Made by a program: the position numbers and the translations under genes. The notes under the pieces are model-generated. The model had not been told where the DNA came from, ran no database searches, and saw only the letters and a list, made by a program, of their open reading frames with translations. From the NCBI RefSeq assembly GCF_025971925.1, contig NZ_JAPDHV010000006.1, positions 124,001 through 188,000 of the forward strand: a stretch of 64,000 nucleotides of DNA, in the 5' to 3' direction. This stretch comes from Chryseobacterium oryctis. Lineage in GTDB: Bacteria > Bacteroidota > Bacteroidia > Flavobacteriales > Weeksellaceae. Shown here one piece after another: positions 8,911 through 17,914 of this stretch (positions are counted from its first letter, which is position 1; each line of letters opens with the position of its first letter).

Positions 8911-11900
8911 ATGAAGAAGCTCCAGGATATTATTATCTCAACCAGAACAATGGCTGTGCTGTTATTGGTGTATGCATTTGCCATGGCTTATGCAACGTTT
9001 TTAGAAAACGATTACGGAACACCAACAGCCAAAGCCTTAATTTACGAAGCAAAGTGGTTTGAACTTATCATGTTCTTACTGATTCTCAATTTTATAGGAA
9101 ATATCGGGAGATATAGACTTTGGAAAAGAGAAAAGTGGCCGGTTTTGATTTTCCACCTGTCTTTTATACTAATTTTTATTGGTGGTGCCATTACAAGATA
9201 CATCAGTTTTGAAGGTACAATGCACATCAGAGAAGGTGAAAGCTCAAACGAAATTGTAACGGACAAAAATTTCTTTAAAATTCAAATTGAAGAAAAAGGC
9301 GATGTTCTTAATTATCAAGACATTCCTTATCTGATGTCTCCACTACATAAAGACCTGAAAGCAACGTACGACTTTCATGGGAAAACTGTAAAAATTGAAG
9401 CAAAAGAATATATTCAAAGAAAAAAAGACAGTTTAATTGCTCAAGCAAATGGGACTGAATACCTTCATTTAGTTTCAACGGGAAATACAGGAAGACAGAA
9501 CATCTACATCAAACCAGGTGAAACAAAATCTATTAATGGTACTTTAGTTACCTTTAACAGAGCCATTGAAGGAGCGGTAGAATTCAGAAATGACGGAGGA
9601 AAATTGATGATAAAAACTCCTGTTGATGCGTCTTTTATGACGATGGCAACTCAAGCTACTGGAAATACAAAGAAAGATGAATTTCAACCTTTAGTATTAA
9701 GAAGCTTATATACAATTAACGAACTGAAACTTGTTGTTCCGGAAGGTCTAAAAAAAGGGAAACTGATTGCCATTGAAGGTGACAGAAAGAAAGACCAAAA
9801 TGTTCCTGACATGCTAACTATTGAAATTCAGGGACCAAAAACAAAGCAATTAGTAGATTTATCTGTAGAAAAAGGAAATCCAAACGCATACAAACAAGTA
9901 ACAATGGATGGATTGAATATCATGGTTGGTTTCGGACCTAAAATTTATAATACTCCATTCTCACTTAAGTTGGATGATTTCGTAATGGAAACTTATCCTG
10001 GAAGTTCATCTCCAAGCGCATATGAAAGTCATGTAAAAATCATTGATGAAGGAAAGGAAACTCCCTATAAAATTTATATGAATCATGTTTTAAACCATAA
10101 AGGATACCGTTTCTTCCAATCTAGTTTTGATCCTGATAGAATGGGAACCGTTCTCTCTGTAAATCATGATTTTTGGGGAACTTTAATTTCTTATATTGGT
10201 TATGCCTTTTTATTCATTGGTATGTTCATCATTTTCTTCTGGAAAGGAACTCATTTCTGGAAATTAAATAAAATGTTGACTGATGTTAGCAAAAAGAAAA
10301 TGATAACTGTTCTTTTATTGTTTTTAAGCCTTGGGTTAAATGCTCAAAAGATAGAAACACACGGAACTACAGACGGAAGCAGAGAACATATCCATGTAGA
10401 AGGAGACGGTCACACTCATGATGCAGCTCCGCAACAACAACCTAAACAAAACTCTTTAGCAGCTCCATTAAACAAAATGAGAGTTATCTCTCCTGACGAA
10501 ATTATTGCGAGAAATAAAATCAGTGCAGAGCATGCTGATAAATTTGGATATCTTTTGGTTCAAAATTATGACGGAAGAATTGTTCCTATCAATACTGAAG
10601 CTCTTGACGTTTTAAGAAAATTATACAAAAAAGACGAGTTTAAAGGAACTGACGGGAAATCTCTTACTGCGAACCAATGGTTTCTTTCAATCAATACAGA
10701 TACTCCAAGCTGGACGATGGTTCCAATGATTAAAATAGGATCGAAAGGAGGTGATGAATTGAAAAACAAAACAAAAGCTAATGAAGATGGTTACACCTCT
10801 TTAATGAATCTTTTCCCAGCTGATGCCAACGGAAATTTATCTTATATTCTTGAAAATGATTACAATATTGCATTCCGTAAAAAACCAGCAGAACAAACAA
10901 ATTACGATAAAGAAGTAATTGCTGTAAATGAAAGAGTTCAGATTTTTAATGAATTTTTCAGTGGCCAGTTTATGAGAATTGTTCCTGTTAAAAACGACCC
11001 AAATCATACTTGGCATTCTTGGTTAGACCAAAAATTTGAACCGGATATGGAGTCTCAGCAAGTAATGGGACCATATTTTGCAGAAGTTTTACAGGCTCAA
11101 CAATCCGGAAACTGGGCAAAAGCCGATGCTGAATTGGCAAAACTTTCAGATTATCAACAAAAATGGGGTAAAGCAGTGGTTCCTGCAAAATCTAAAGTTG
11201 ATTTAGAAGTTTTCATGAACAAAGTAAACATTAACTTCAAACTATTAATTTTCTATACTTTAATTGGCGGATTGTTATTGCTTTTGGGCTTTGTTGAATT
11301 ATTCAAGCCCAACAGAATTTTAAACAAAACCATCAAAACAATTATTGTAATTGGTATTGTAGGATATGCTTTCCACTTCCTTGGATTAGTTGCAAGATGG
11401 TACATTTCTGGACACGCACCTTGGAGTAATGGATATGAAGCAATTATCTTCATCTCTTGGGTAGGCATTACAGCCGGATTATTGCTTTACAGAAATTCGA
11501 ATGCGCTAATTCCTGCAGCCGGATTTATGGTAGCTGTTATTATGATGGGATTTGCCCACGGAGGTTCGGCTCTTGACCCACAAATCACACCGCTTGTTCC
11601 CGTATTAAAATCTTATTGGCTGATTATTCACGTTGCAATTATTACGTCAAGTTATGGTTTCTTTGCATTGTCTATGATTATTGCTGTAATCAGTTTGGTA
11701 TTCTATATAATTTCAAACAAAAAGAACTACAAACTACATCACGATACAACATTAAAAGAATTAGCTATTGTTTCCGAAATGTCTTTAACAATTGGTTTGT
11801 ATGCTTTAACAGTAGGAAATTTCTTGGGAGGAATTTGGGCAAATGAATCTTGGGGTAGATATTGGAGCTGGGATCCTAAAGAAACTTGGGCATTCATTTC

Positions 11901-12162
11901 TATTATGGTTTATGCTTTTGTATTACACATGAGATTAGTTCCTGGATTAAGAAGCCGATGGGCATTCCACGTTGCGACGATGTTTGCGTTTTGCTCTATG
12001 GTTATGACATATTTCGGAGTTAATTATTATCTGAGCGGACTTCACTCTTACGCAGCGGGAGACCCTGTTCCTGTTCCGGCTTGGGTATATATAGGATTAG
12101 CAACCATGATAACTTTAGCATCAATATCTTATTTTAAATTTAAAACTTTAAACAGAAAATAG
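8911..12162 (+). CDS. ccsBA: Fused ResB-CcsA cytochrome c maturation protein
   Basis: System II cytochrome c synthetase, which exports haem and attaches it to CXXCH motifs of apocytochromes outside the inner membrane. At 1083 residues it is a natural fusion. The N-terminal half (about 1-450) is ResB-like, with membrane segments near 15-33, 47-62 and 76-96, a large periplasmic domain, and a fourth segment near 425-447. The C-terminal half (about 770-1083) is CcsA-like with many membrane segments and the tryptophan-rich haem-handling signature WGRYWSWDPKETWA near 983-996. Between them lie a hydrophobic stretch resembling a signal peptide (ITVLLLFLSLGLNAQ, about 466-480) and a histidine-rich patch HIHVEGDGHTHD (about 491-502). 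Fused CcsBA is also known from Helicobacter and Bacteroides. It is followed by a terminator and is probably transcribed alone. Confidence 0.94.
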   Translation: MKKLQDIIISTRTMAVLLLVYAFAMAYATFLENDYGTPTAKALIYEAKWFELIMFLLILNFIGNIGRYRLWKREKWPVLIFHLSFILIFIGGAITRYISFEGTMHIREGESSNEIVTDKNFFKIQIEEKGDVLNYQDIPYLMSPLHKDLKATYDFHGKTVKIEAKEYIQRKKDSLIAQANGTEYLHLVSTGNTGRQNIYIKPGETKSINGTLVTFNRAIEGAVEFRNDGGKLMIKTPVDASFMTMATQATGNTKKDEFQPLVLRSLYTINELKLVVPEGLKKGKLIAIEGDRKKDQNVPDMLTIEIQGPKTKQLVDLSVEKGNPNAYKQVTMDGLNIMVGFGPKIYNTPFSLKLDDFVMETYPGSSSPSAYESHVKIIDEGKETPYKIYMNHVLNHKGYRFFQSSFDPDRMGTVLSVNHDFWGTLISYIGYAFLFIGMFIIFFWKGTHFWKLNKMLTDVSKKKMITVLLLFLSLGLNAQKIETHGTTDGSREHIHVEGDGHTHDAAPQQQPKQNSLAAPLNKMRVISPDEIIARNKISAEHADKFGYLLVQNYDGRIVPINTEALDVLRKLYKKDEFKGTDGKSLTANQWFLSINTDTPSWTMVPMIKIGSKGGDELKNKTKANEDGYTSLMNLFPADANGNLSYILENDYNIAFRKKPAEQTNYDKEVIAVNERVQIFNEFFSGQFMRIVPVKNDPNHTWHSWLDQKFEPDMESQQVMGPYFAEVLQAQQSGNWAKADAELAKLSDYQQKWGKAVVPAKSKVDLEVFMNKVNINFKLLIFYTLIGGLLLLLGFVELFKPNRILNKTIKTIIVIGIVGYAFHFLGLVARWYISGHAPWSNGYEAIIFISWVGITAGLLLYRNSNALIPAAGFMVAVIMMGFAHGGSALDPQITPLVPVLKSYWLIIHVAIITSSYGFFALSMIIAVISLVFYIISNKKNYKLHHDTTLKELAIVSEMSLTIGLYALTVGNFLGGIWANESWGRYWSWDPKETWAFISIMVYAFVLHMRLVPGLRSRWAFHVATMFAFCSMVMTYFGVNYYLSGLHSYAAGDPVPVPAWVYIGLATMITLASISYFKFKTLNRK

Positions 12163-12182
12163 ATTTTAAAATATCAATAAAT

Positions 12183-12216
12183 AAAATCCCGAAAAAGTTA
12201 TTTTCGGGATTTTTCA
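12183..12216 (+). terminator. Terminator after ccsBA
   Basis: AAAATCCCGAAAA (12183-12195) pairs perfectly with TTTTCGGGATTTT (12201-12213), followed by T residues, 21 bases after the stop. Confidence 0.9.
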
Positions 12217-12342
12217 TGCATTTACATTATCTAAAGTATAGAATCGAAGTTAAAAAAAAATAATAAATCATGAAGTATAACTCAAAATTTTATTATATCT
12301 TTATGATATCAAAATAATATCAAATTCTTAAAAAACTTGTCT

Positions 12343-13209
12343 ATGGAAAAAATCTTAAAACCAATGTCGGGATACCTTACTTTAGTTATCTGTCTGGGAC
12401 TTTTTGTTGCAGCTGTTTATCTTTTTATTACAGGAGTTGACAACAACATCACATTTGTTATTTTAGCTGTTTTATGTTTTATTCTTTCATGCTTTTTCTT
12501 GAAAGGGTTAATGATTATTCAGCCTAACCATTCAAGAGTTTTGAACTTCTTCGGTAAATATGTAGGAACTGTAAAAGAAAACGGATTATTCTTCATTAAT
12601 CCATTGTATTCATCGCAAAAAATAAGCCTTCGTTCAGAAAACCTGCAAGGTCAAACTTTGAAAGTAAATGACAAAATGGGTAATCCCATCGAAATTGCAG
12701 CTGTAATTGTATGGAAAGTAGGAGACACTTATAAAGCAGCTTATGAAGTAGAAAGGTACACTGAATACGTAAGAATGCAGAGCGAAGCAGCTGTAAGACA
12801 CTTAGCCGTAAGTTTTCCTTATGACAATCTTGAAGATGAACATGCAGACATTACACTAAGAGATGGAGGAGACCAGGTAAACAAAATCTTGGAACAGGAA
12901 TTATTAGAAAGATTAGCACCCGCAGGAATTATCATTCAGGAAGCGAGAATTACACATTTAGCTTATGCATCAGAAATTGCAGGAGCAATGCTTCAGAGAC
13001 AACAGGCAACCGCAATTGTAGCAGCAAGAACCAAAATTGTAGAGGGAGCTGTAGGAATGGTAGATTTGGCTTTGAAAAAACTTTCTGAAGACAACATCGT
13101 TGAACTTGATGATGAAAGAAAAGCAGCAATGGTAAGCAATTTAATGGTGGTACTTTGTGGTGAAAAAGCCGCAACACCTATCCTAAATGCCGGAACTCTA
13201 TATAATTAA
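12343..13209 (+). CDS. SPFH/Band 7 (stomatin/prohibitin-like) membrane protein
   Basis: Membrane-anchored scaffold of the SPFH superfamily. The 288-residue protein has two N-terminal hydrophobic segments (about 10-31 and 37-58). The Band 7 domain follows, with MIIQPNHSRVLNFFGKYVGT at about 60-79, VIVWKVGDTYKAAYEVERY in the middle, and an alanine/glutamate-rich helical end containing LQRQQATAIVAARTKIVEGA. A TTG two codons upstream (12337) is in frame, but the ATG at 12343 is preferred. A small ribbon-helix-helix gene follows 53 bases downstream. This pair is a recurring neighbourhood in bacteria, but what the complex does is not established. Confidence 0.88.
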   Translation: MEKILKPMSGYLTLVICLGLFVAAVYLFITGVDNNITFVILAVLCFILSCFFLKGLMIIQPNHSRVLNFFGKYVGTVKENGLFFINPLYSSQKISLRSENLQGQTLKVNDKMGNPIEIAAVIVWKVGDTYKAAYEVERYTEYVRMQSEAAVRHLAVSFPYDNLEDEHADITLRDGGDQVNKILEQELLERLAPAGIIIQEARITHLAYASEIAGAMLQRQQATAIVAARTKIVEGAVGMVDLALKKLSEDNIVELDDERKAAMVSNLMVVLCGEKAATPILNAGTLYN

Positions 13210-13262
13210 AACGTAATCAAAAATTAAGATTAAAAGCCTTTACGTTAAAAAAACAGAATAAA

Positions 13263-13451
13263 ATGAAATCAGAAAAAGCTCAAAATCCTTCCGAAAACAA
13301 AGGCAAAAAATCTTTTGTCATAAGGATAGATGAGTCTACATACAAACTTCTGGAGAAATGGGCAAATGACGAATTCAGAAGTGTAAACGGACAGATTGAG
13401 TATTTACTTCATCAAAGTTTAGTAAGTTCCGGAAGAAAAAAGAAAGAATAA
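13263..13451 (+). CDS. Arc-type ribbon-helix-helix protein
   Basis: A 62-residue basic protein containing one ribbon-helix-helix unit. The beta-strand stretch KKSFVIRIDESTYKLLEKWA (15-34) is followed by a helix and NGQIEYLLHQSL (42-53), much as in Arc/MetJ repressors. It sits in an operon with the SPFH gene. Ribbon-helix-helix proteins usually bind DNA as dimers; here the partner context suggests a role tied to the SPFH protein, which is inference. Lysine-rich ends are typical of small nucleic-acid binders. Confidence 0.82.
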   Translation: MKSEKAQNPSENKGKKSFVIRIDESTYKLLEKWANDEFRSVNGQIEYLLHQSLVSSGRKKKE

Positions 13452-13490
13452 TTTATGATAATCAATATTTCAATTAACCTTTAACCAACA

Positions 13491-13519
13491 AAAAAGCAGA
13501 GAAAATATCTCTGCTTTTT
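13491..13519. terminator. Bidirectional terminator
   Basis: AAAAAGCAGAG (13491-13501) and CTCTGCTTTTT (13509-13519) form a perfect 11-base-pair stem with a 7-base loop and A and T tails. It lies between convergent genes and serves the SPFH operon and the small membrane protein gene. Confidence 0.9.
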
Positions 13520-13541
13520 CTTTCCTCATATATCAATTAAA

Positions 13542-13739
13542 TTAATCAAATATCGTCGTAAAATAATTACTAATTACGCTCCAAAAATTTTTTCCTAGAA
13601 AATAAATAAGAGTAGAAGTTATGATTCCTTTTACAGTAAAGAATATTATTCCGCCAATTCCGAACTTTTTCACCCATTGCTTCCATTTAGAATTTTTCTT
13701 TTCTTCTGTCGGTTTGTTTATCGTATTGTTATTTTCCAT
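13542..13739 (-). CDS. Small single-span membrane protein, function unknown
   Basis: A 65-residue protein with a hydrophilic, lysine-rich N-terminus (NNNTINKPTEEKKNSKWKQW) and one to two hydrophobic stretches (about 28-50 and 52-64, GIGGIIFFTVKGIITSTLIY). It starts at an ATG and ends at the shared bidirectional terminator, which supports a real gene. Positive charges before the hydrophobic part predict the N-terminus inside the cell. I do not recognise a family. Small genes of this kind are common in flavobacteria next to metabolic operons. Confidence 0.65.
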   Translation of the reverse strand: MENNNTINKPTEEKKNSKWKQWVKKFGIGGIIFFTVKGIITSTLIYFLGKNFWSVISNYFTTIFD

Positions 13740-13876
13740 TTCTGAAACTCAAATGATTACCTTACAAAGATAAGTATGTTTATAATCATTCCAAATAAAA
13801 AACATACAAAAAAAATTAAAATTTTGCGGTTCGCATAATATTTTTAACTTTATAGAAAACGAAAAGTAAAATTTTT

Positions 13877-15427
13877 ATGTCTAAAAAAGTAAAGGATTTT
13901 GGAATCGAGAAAACACTCAAAAATCTAGGAATTAAAGATGAAAACAAAGGAACTTCAGTAGGTGGAAAATATTTTGCGTCAGGAAAAACAATAGAAAGTT
14001 TTTCGCCGGTAGATGGTAATTTGATTGCTAAAATAAAGACTTCTGGTGAATCCGATTACGACAAAGTAATTGAAACCGCTGAAAAAGCCTTCAAAGAATT
14101 TAGATTGATTCCGGCTCCAAAAAGAGGGGAGATTGTAAGACAGCTAGGTCAAAAATTAAGAGAATACAAAGACGATTTAGGAAAACTTGTTTCTTATGAA
14201 ATGGGTAAATCTTTACAGGAAGGTTTAGGTGAAGTTCAGGAAATGATTGATATCTGCGATTTTGCAGTAGGAGTTTCAAGACAACTTCACGGTTACACAA
14301 TGCATTCAGAAAGACCAGGTCACAGAATGTATGAGCAATATCACCCTCTTGGAATCGTAGGAATCATTACTGCATTCAACTTCCCGGTTGCAGTTTGGTC
14401 TTGGAATACAGCATTAGCGTGGATTTGTGGAAACGTTACTATTTGGAAACCATCCGAAAAAACACCACTTTGCGCTATTGCATGTCAGAATATTATGAAT
14501 GATGTTTTAAAGGAAAACAATCTTCCTGAAGGAATTTCAAGTGTTTTGGTTGCTGATCATGAAGTCGGACAAAGATTAGTTGATGACAAGAGAGTTTCAT
14601 TAGTTTCTTTCACTGGTTCAACAAGAGTTGGAAGAATGGTTTCTTCTAAAGTAGCTGAAAGATTCGGAAAATCTATCCTTGAACTAGGAGGAAATAACGC
14701 CATCATCATTTCTCAGGATGCAGATATTAATATGTCAATTATTGGTGCTGTTTTTGGAGCTGTAGGAACTGCTGGACAAAGATGTACATCAACAAGAAGG
14801 CTAATTATTCATGAAAGCGTTTATGATGAAGTAAAAAACAGACTGGTAAAAGCTTACGGACAGTTAAAAATCGGAAATCCTTTGGACGAAACCAACCATG
14901 TTGGGCCACTTATCGACGTAGATGCAGTAAATCAGTATGAAGAAGCTATCAAAAAATGTAAAAAAGAAGGAGGAAAATTCATCGTTGAAGGCGAAGTTCT
15001 GAAAGGAAAAGGCTATGAATCGGGATGCTATGTAAAGCCAGCCATTGCTGAAGTTAAAAATTCATACGAAATTGTTCAGCACGAGACTTTTGCCCCAATT
15101 TTATATTTAATCAAATACAAAACTTTAGAAGAAGCGATTGCAATTCAGAATGATGTTCCACAAGGATTATCATCTGCAATTATGACTCAGAATTTAAGAG
15201 AAGCAGAATTATTCCTTTCTCATGCAGGTTCAGATTGCGGAATCGCCAACGTAAATATCGGAACTTCAGGTGCTGAAATCGGAGGTGCTTTTGGTGGTGA
15301 AAAAGAAACAGGAGGTGGTAGAGAATCAGGTTCAGATGTATGGAAATATTATATGAGAAGACAAACAAACACTATAAATTACACAACACAACTTCCTTTA
15401 GCACAAGGAATTAAATTTGATATTTAA
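13877..15427 (+). CDS. Aldehyde dehydrogenase, ALDH7 type (aminoadipate semialdehyde dehydrogenase)
   Basis: NAD(P)-dependent oxidation of an aldehyde to an acid. The 516-residue protein has the ALDH fold motifs: FNFPVAVWSWNTALAWICGN (substrate and cofactor region, about 170-189), FTGSTRVGRMV (nucleotide loop), ELGGNNAIII with the general-base glutamate, and the catalytic cysteine in GQRCTSTRR (Cys303). GGEKETGGGRESGSDVWKYY near the C-terminus is typical of the ALDH7/antiquitin group, which oxidises alpha-aminoadipate semialdehyde. The next gene is lysine 6-transaminase, which makes that substrate, so a lysine-degradation role is strongly suggested. The two genes are 100 bases apart with a hairpin between them. 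Confidence 0.92.
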   Translation: MSKKVKDFGIEKTLKNLGIKDENKGTSVGGKYFASGKTIESFSPVDGNLIAKIKTSGESDYDKVIETAEKAFKEFRLIPAPKRGEIVRQLGQKLREYKDDLGKLVSYEMGKSLQEGLGEVQEMIDICDFAVGVSRQLHGYTMHSERPGHRMYEQYHPLGIVGIITAFNFPVAVWSWNTALAWICGNVTIWKPSEKTPLCAIACQNIMNDVLKENNLPEGISSVLVADHEVGQRLVDDKRVSLVSFTGSTRVGRMVSSKVAERFGKSILELGGNNAIIISQDADINMSIIGAVFGAVGTAGQRCTSTRRLIIHESVYDEVKNRLVKAYGQLKIGNPLDETNHVGPLIDVDAVNQYEEAIKKCKKEGGKFIVEGEVLKGKGYESGCYVKPAIAEVKNSYEIVQHETFAPILYLIKYKTLEEAIAIQNDVPQGLSSAIMTQNLREAELFLSHAGSDCGIANVNIGTSGAEIGGAFGGEKETGGGRESGSDVWKYYMRRQTNTINYTTQLPLAQGIKFDI

Positions 15428-15450
15428 ACTTTTAATTTAATTAATAAAAA

Positions 15451-15514
15451 GATTTGAAAATTAAAAATTAATAACCAAGAATGCTTAATTTTTTAATCAT
15501 TCAATTTTCAAATC
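15451..15514. repeat. Inverted repeat between ALDH and lysine transaminase genes
   Basis: GATTTGAAAATT (15451-15462) and AATTTTCAAATC (15503-15514) are perfect 12-base inverted copies enclosing 40 A/T-rich bases with further partial complementarity. It fills most of the intergenic space. It lacks the T run of a terminator and could be an mRNA processing or stability element or a small dispersed repeat. Confidence 0.6.
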
Positions 15515-15527
15515 ACACACAAAAAAT

Positions 15528-16853
15528 ATGGAACAGACAATTGATATAAAAGCAAATAAAGTAAAAGAAATAGTAGGTAAACACGTTTTGGCAGATGGTT
15601 TTGATTTCGTGATGGACATTGAGAAATCACACGGTTCATGGCTATATGACAAGCTTACCAACAGAGAATATTTAGATATGTTTTCGATGTTTGCTTCGGC
15701 ATCTATCGGTTACAACCACCCTTATTTAGTTGAAAAATCAGCTTGGTTAGGAAAAATGGCTGTCAACAAACCAACATTGGCAGATGTTTACTCTGAGGAA
15801 TATGCACAATTTTTAGAAGTTTTCGAAAGAGTAGTTATCCCAGAAGAATTACAGTATGCTTTCTTTATTGAAGGCGGAACTTTAGGCGTTGAAAATGCAA
15901 TGAAGGCATGTTTTGATTGGAAAACCCGTAAAAATTTCGAAAAAGGATTAGATACAGAAGCAGGAATCTGCATTCACTTCAAACAGGCATTTCACGGAAG
16001 AAGCGGATATACACTAAGTCTTACAAATACGTCAGACCCAAGAAAATACCAGTATTTTCCAATGTTTGAATGGCCTAGAATTTTGAATCCTAAATTAACT
16101 TTCCCAATTACAGAAGAAAATTTAGAGGAAACAATCAAGAATGAAAAATTAGCTTTAATTCAAATTGAAGAAGCCATTTTGATGAACCCAAATAAAGTAG
16201 CTTGTATAATTATCGAACCAATTCAGGCTGAAGGGGGTGACAATCATTTCAGAGACGAATTTTTATTAGGTCTAAGAAAGATTTGTGATGATAATGAAAT
16301 CTTGTTAATTTTTGATGAAGTTCAGACTGGTATCGCCATTACAGGAAAAATGTGGGCTTTCCAACATTTTACAGCAAAACCAGACATCATTTCTTTTGGT
16401 AAAAAAGCTCAGGTTTGCGGAGTTTTAGCTAATAAAGAAAAATTTGACGAAATTCCGAATAACGTATTCAGAGAAAGCTCAAGAATTAATTCTACTTTCG
16501 GAGGTAACTTTATCGATATGCTTCGTTTCCAATTGGTAATGGAAGTCATTGAAAAAGAAAACCTTGTGGAAAATGCTAGGGTTGTAGGAGATTATTTATT
16601 AGAAGGTTTAAAAACATTAGCTGAAAGGCATCCTGACTTAATTTCAAATGCAAGAGGAAGAGGTTTGATGTGTGCAATAGACCTTCCATCTCAACAACAA
16701 AGAGACAAATTAAGAGAAGAACTTTACAATGACGGATTAATCATCTTACCTTGCGGAGACCAGTCACTTCGATTCAGACCTCACCTTAATGTCACAAAAG
16801 AAGAGATACAGCTTGCTTTAGACAAAATTGAAAACAATATTAATAAAATTTAA
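15528..16853 (+). CDS. lat: L-lysine 6-transaminase
   Basis: PLP-dependent class III aminotransferase that moves the epsilon-amino group of lysine to 2-oxoglutarate, giving alpha-aminoadipate semialdehyde. The 441-residue protein has the family features. The substrate segment SMFASASIGYNHPYL is near 50-64, EGGTLGVENAMKACFDWK around 115-132, and EPIQAEGGDNHFRDEF around 229-244. FDEVQTGIA and the PLP lysine in ISFGKKAQVCG (about 289-299) follow. It closely follows the style of the lysine epsilon-aminotransferase first described from Flavobacterium lutescens. Adjacent to an ALDH7 enzyme, it completes the two-step route from lysine to alpha-aminoadipate. Confidence 0.93.
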   Translation: MEQTIDIKANKVKEIVGKHVLADGFDFVMDIEKSHGSWLYDKLTNREYLDMFSMFASASIGYNHPYLVEKSAWLGKMAVNKPTLADVYSEEYAQFLEVFERVVIPEELQYAFFIEGGTLGVENAMKACFDWKTRKNFEKGLDTEAGICIHFKQAFHGRSGYTLSLTNTSDPRKYQYFPMFEWPRILNPKLTFPITEENLEETIKNEKLALIQIEEAILMNPNKVACIIIEPIQAEGGDNHFRDEFLLGLRKICDDNEILLIFDEVQTGIAITGKMWAFQHFTAKPDIISFGKKAQVCGVLANKEKFDEIPNNVFRESSRINSTFGGNFIDMLRFQLVMEVIEKENLVENARVVGDYLLEGLKTLAERHPDLISNARGRGLMCAIDLPSQQQRDKLREELYNDGLIILPCGDQSLRFRPHLNVTKEEIQLALDKIENNINKI

Positions 16854-16862
16854 AGATTATTG

Positions 16863-16893
16863 TTTGTAATTTCTGAAAAAAGTCATACATTTA
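16863..16893 (+). promoter_or_regulatory. Promoter for the DUF2007 gene
   Basis: TTTG (16863-16866), a 19-base spacer, then TACATTTA (16886-16893), one mismatch from TAnnTTTG. It lies 22 bases before the ATG at 16916, so this small gene may be transcribed separately from lat. Confidence 0.55.
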
Positions 16894-16915
16894 GGTACTC
16901 AAAATGAAATAGAAT

Positions 16916-17149
16916 ATGGAAACAAGTACAAGAGTATCAGTTTTTGAAAGTGACAAGCCTTCAGAAATACAATTAATAAAATCCAAATTGGATGATGCAC
17001 AGATTGTAAATGCCGTTGAAAACAGTTATCTTACTTTTACGACAACGCCAACCGCAACATCGCTGAAAGTAATGGTGGATTTAAAAGATGAGCAAAAAGC
17101 ATTTGAAATTATTGATGCTTATCTTCAACAAAACGAAAATTATAAATAA
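16916..17149 (+). CDS. DUF2007-type putative signal-transducing protein
   Basis: A 77-residue protein with the layout of the DUF2007 family: a beta strand, then a helix (KPSEIQLIKSKLDDAQIVNA), a central strand pair (TFTTTPTATSLKVMVDLKDE) and a closing helix (QKAFEIIDAYLQQNE), an ACT-like alpha/beta fold. Family members are small, widely distributed in Bacteroidetes, and of unknown function. It has its own promoter-like sequence and is followed by a strong terminator, so it is likely a separate transcription unit. Confidence 0.82.
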   Translation: METSTRVSVFESDKPSEIQLIKSKLDDAQIVNAVENSYLTFTTTPTATSLKVMVDLKDEQKAFEIIDAYLQQNENYK

Positions 17150-17180
17150 CAATTTCATAATTTTAAATTTTACTACTTCG

Positions 17181-17216
17181 AACCGAAAATTAATTTTAAT
17201 TAGTTTTCGGTTTTTT
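17181..17216 (+). terminator. Terminator after the DUF2007 gene
   Basis: AACCGAAAATTAA and TTAGTTTTCGGTT form a 13-base stem with one mismatch, followed by TTTTTT, 31 bases after the stop. Confidence 0.85.
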
Positions 17217-17251
17217 AATTTAAAATTTCAATATTTTTAATAACAATAGAT

Positions 17252-17259
17252 TATTTTTG
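17252..17259 (+). promoter_or_regulatory. -7 element for the GNAT gene
   Basis: TATTTTTG matches TAnnTTTG 65 bases before the GNAT ATG. No clear -33 element is seen. Confidence 0.4.
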
Positions 17260-17324
17260 AAAATTTAATTTAACTAAACACTTAAAAAAGCATCCTATTT
17301 TCAACATAATACCTATCACATCAT

Positions 17325-17840
17325 ATGAACTCTACAGAAACTAAATTAAGAAAAGCTGAAACTGAGGATAAAAATATCATTTGGGGCATTCTACAACAAG
17401 CAATTGAAAGAAGAAGGCAGGACGGAAGTACTCAATGGCAACAAGGTTATCCGAATTTGGGAACTGTTGAAAATGACATTGAAAAAGAGGCAGGATATGT
17501 AATGACAATAGATGAGGAAGTAGCTGTATATGTAGCTTTGATTTTGAATGACGAACCAGCTTATAACAATATTGAAGGGGCATGGTTAAGTAACGGCGAG
17601 TTTGTAGTTGTACACAGAGTTGCCGTTGATGAAAGATTCGCGGGACAAGGAATGGTAAAAAAACTTTTCGACCATATCGAAGAATTCACAAAATCGAAGG
17701 GGATTCAAAGTATAAAAGTAGACACAAACTATGACAATACAGCTATGCTCAAAATTCTCGAAAGTAAAGGATATGCATATTGTGGAGAAGTTTTTCTGGC
17801 TGGAGGAATTAGAAAAGCCTTTGAGAAGATTATAATTTGA
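17325..17840 (+). CDS. GNAT-family N-acetyltransferase
   Basis: Transfers an acetyl group from acetyl-CoA to an unknown amine. The 171-residue protein has the GNAT core. An N-terminal strand and helix (KLRKAETEDKNIIWGILQQA) come first, then the strand VVHRVAVDERFAGQGMVKKLF near 100-120, which contains the acetyl-CoA pyrophosphate loop (R/Q-x-x-G-x-G/A, here RFAGQGM). The closing part is SIKVDTNYDNTAMLKILESKGYAYCGEV, a typical C-terminal GNAT strand-helix. It stands alone between a terminator and the efflux operon. Confidence 0.88.
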   Translation: MNSTETKLRKAETEDKNIIWGILQQAIERRRQDGSTQWQQGYPNLGTVENDIEKEAGYVMTIDEEVAVYVALILNDEPAYNNIEGAWLSNGEFVVVHRVAVDERFAGQGMVKKLFDHIEEFTKSKGIQSIKVDTNYDNTAMLKILESKGYAYCGEVFLAGGIRKAFEKIII

Positions 17841-17914
17841 GCAAAAAGTTAAATCGAATCTCATTGAATTTTTAAAATACTCTTTATTTATAAACTCTAT
17901 CAGTCCATGTTCGG

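Noticed and set aside
17586..17864. Long minus-strand open frame opposite the GNAT gene
   Set aside because: It mirrors the GNAT coding frame, has low-complexity composition and no promoter or motif.
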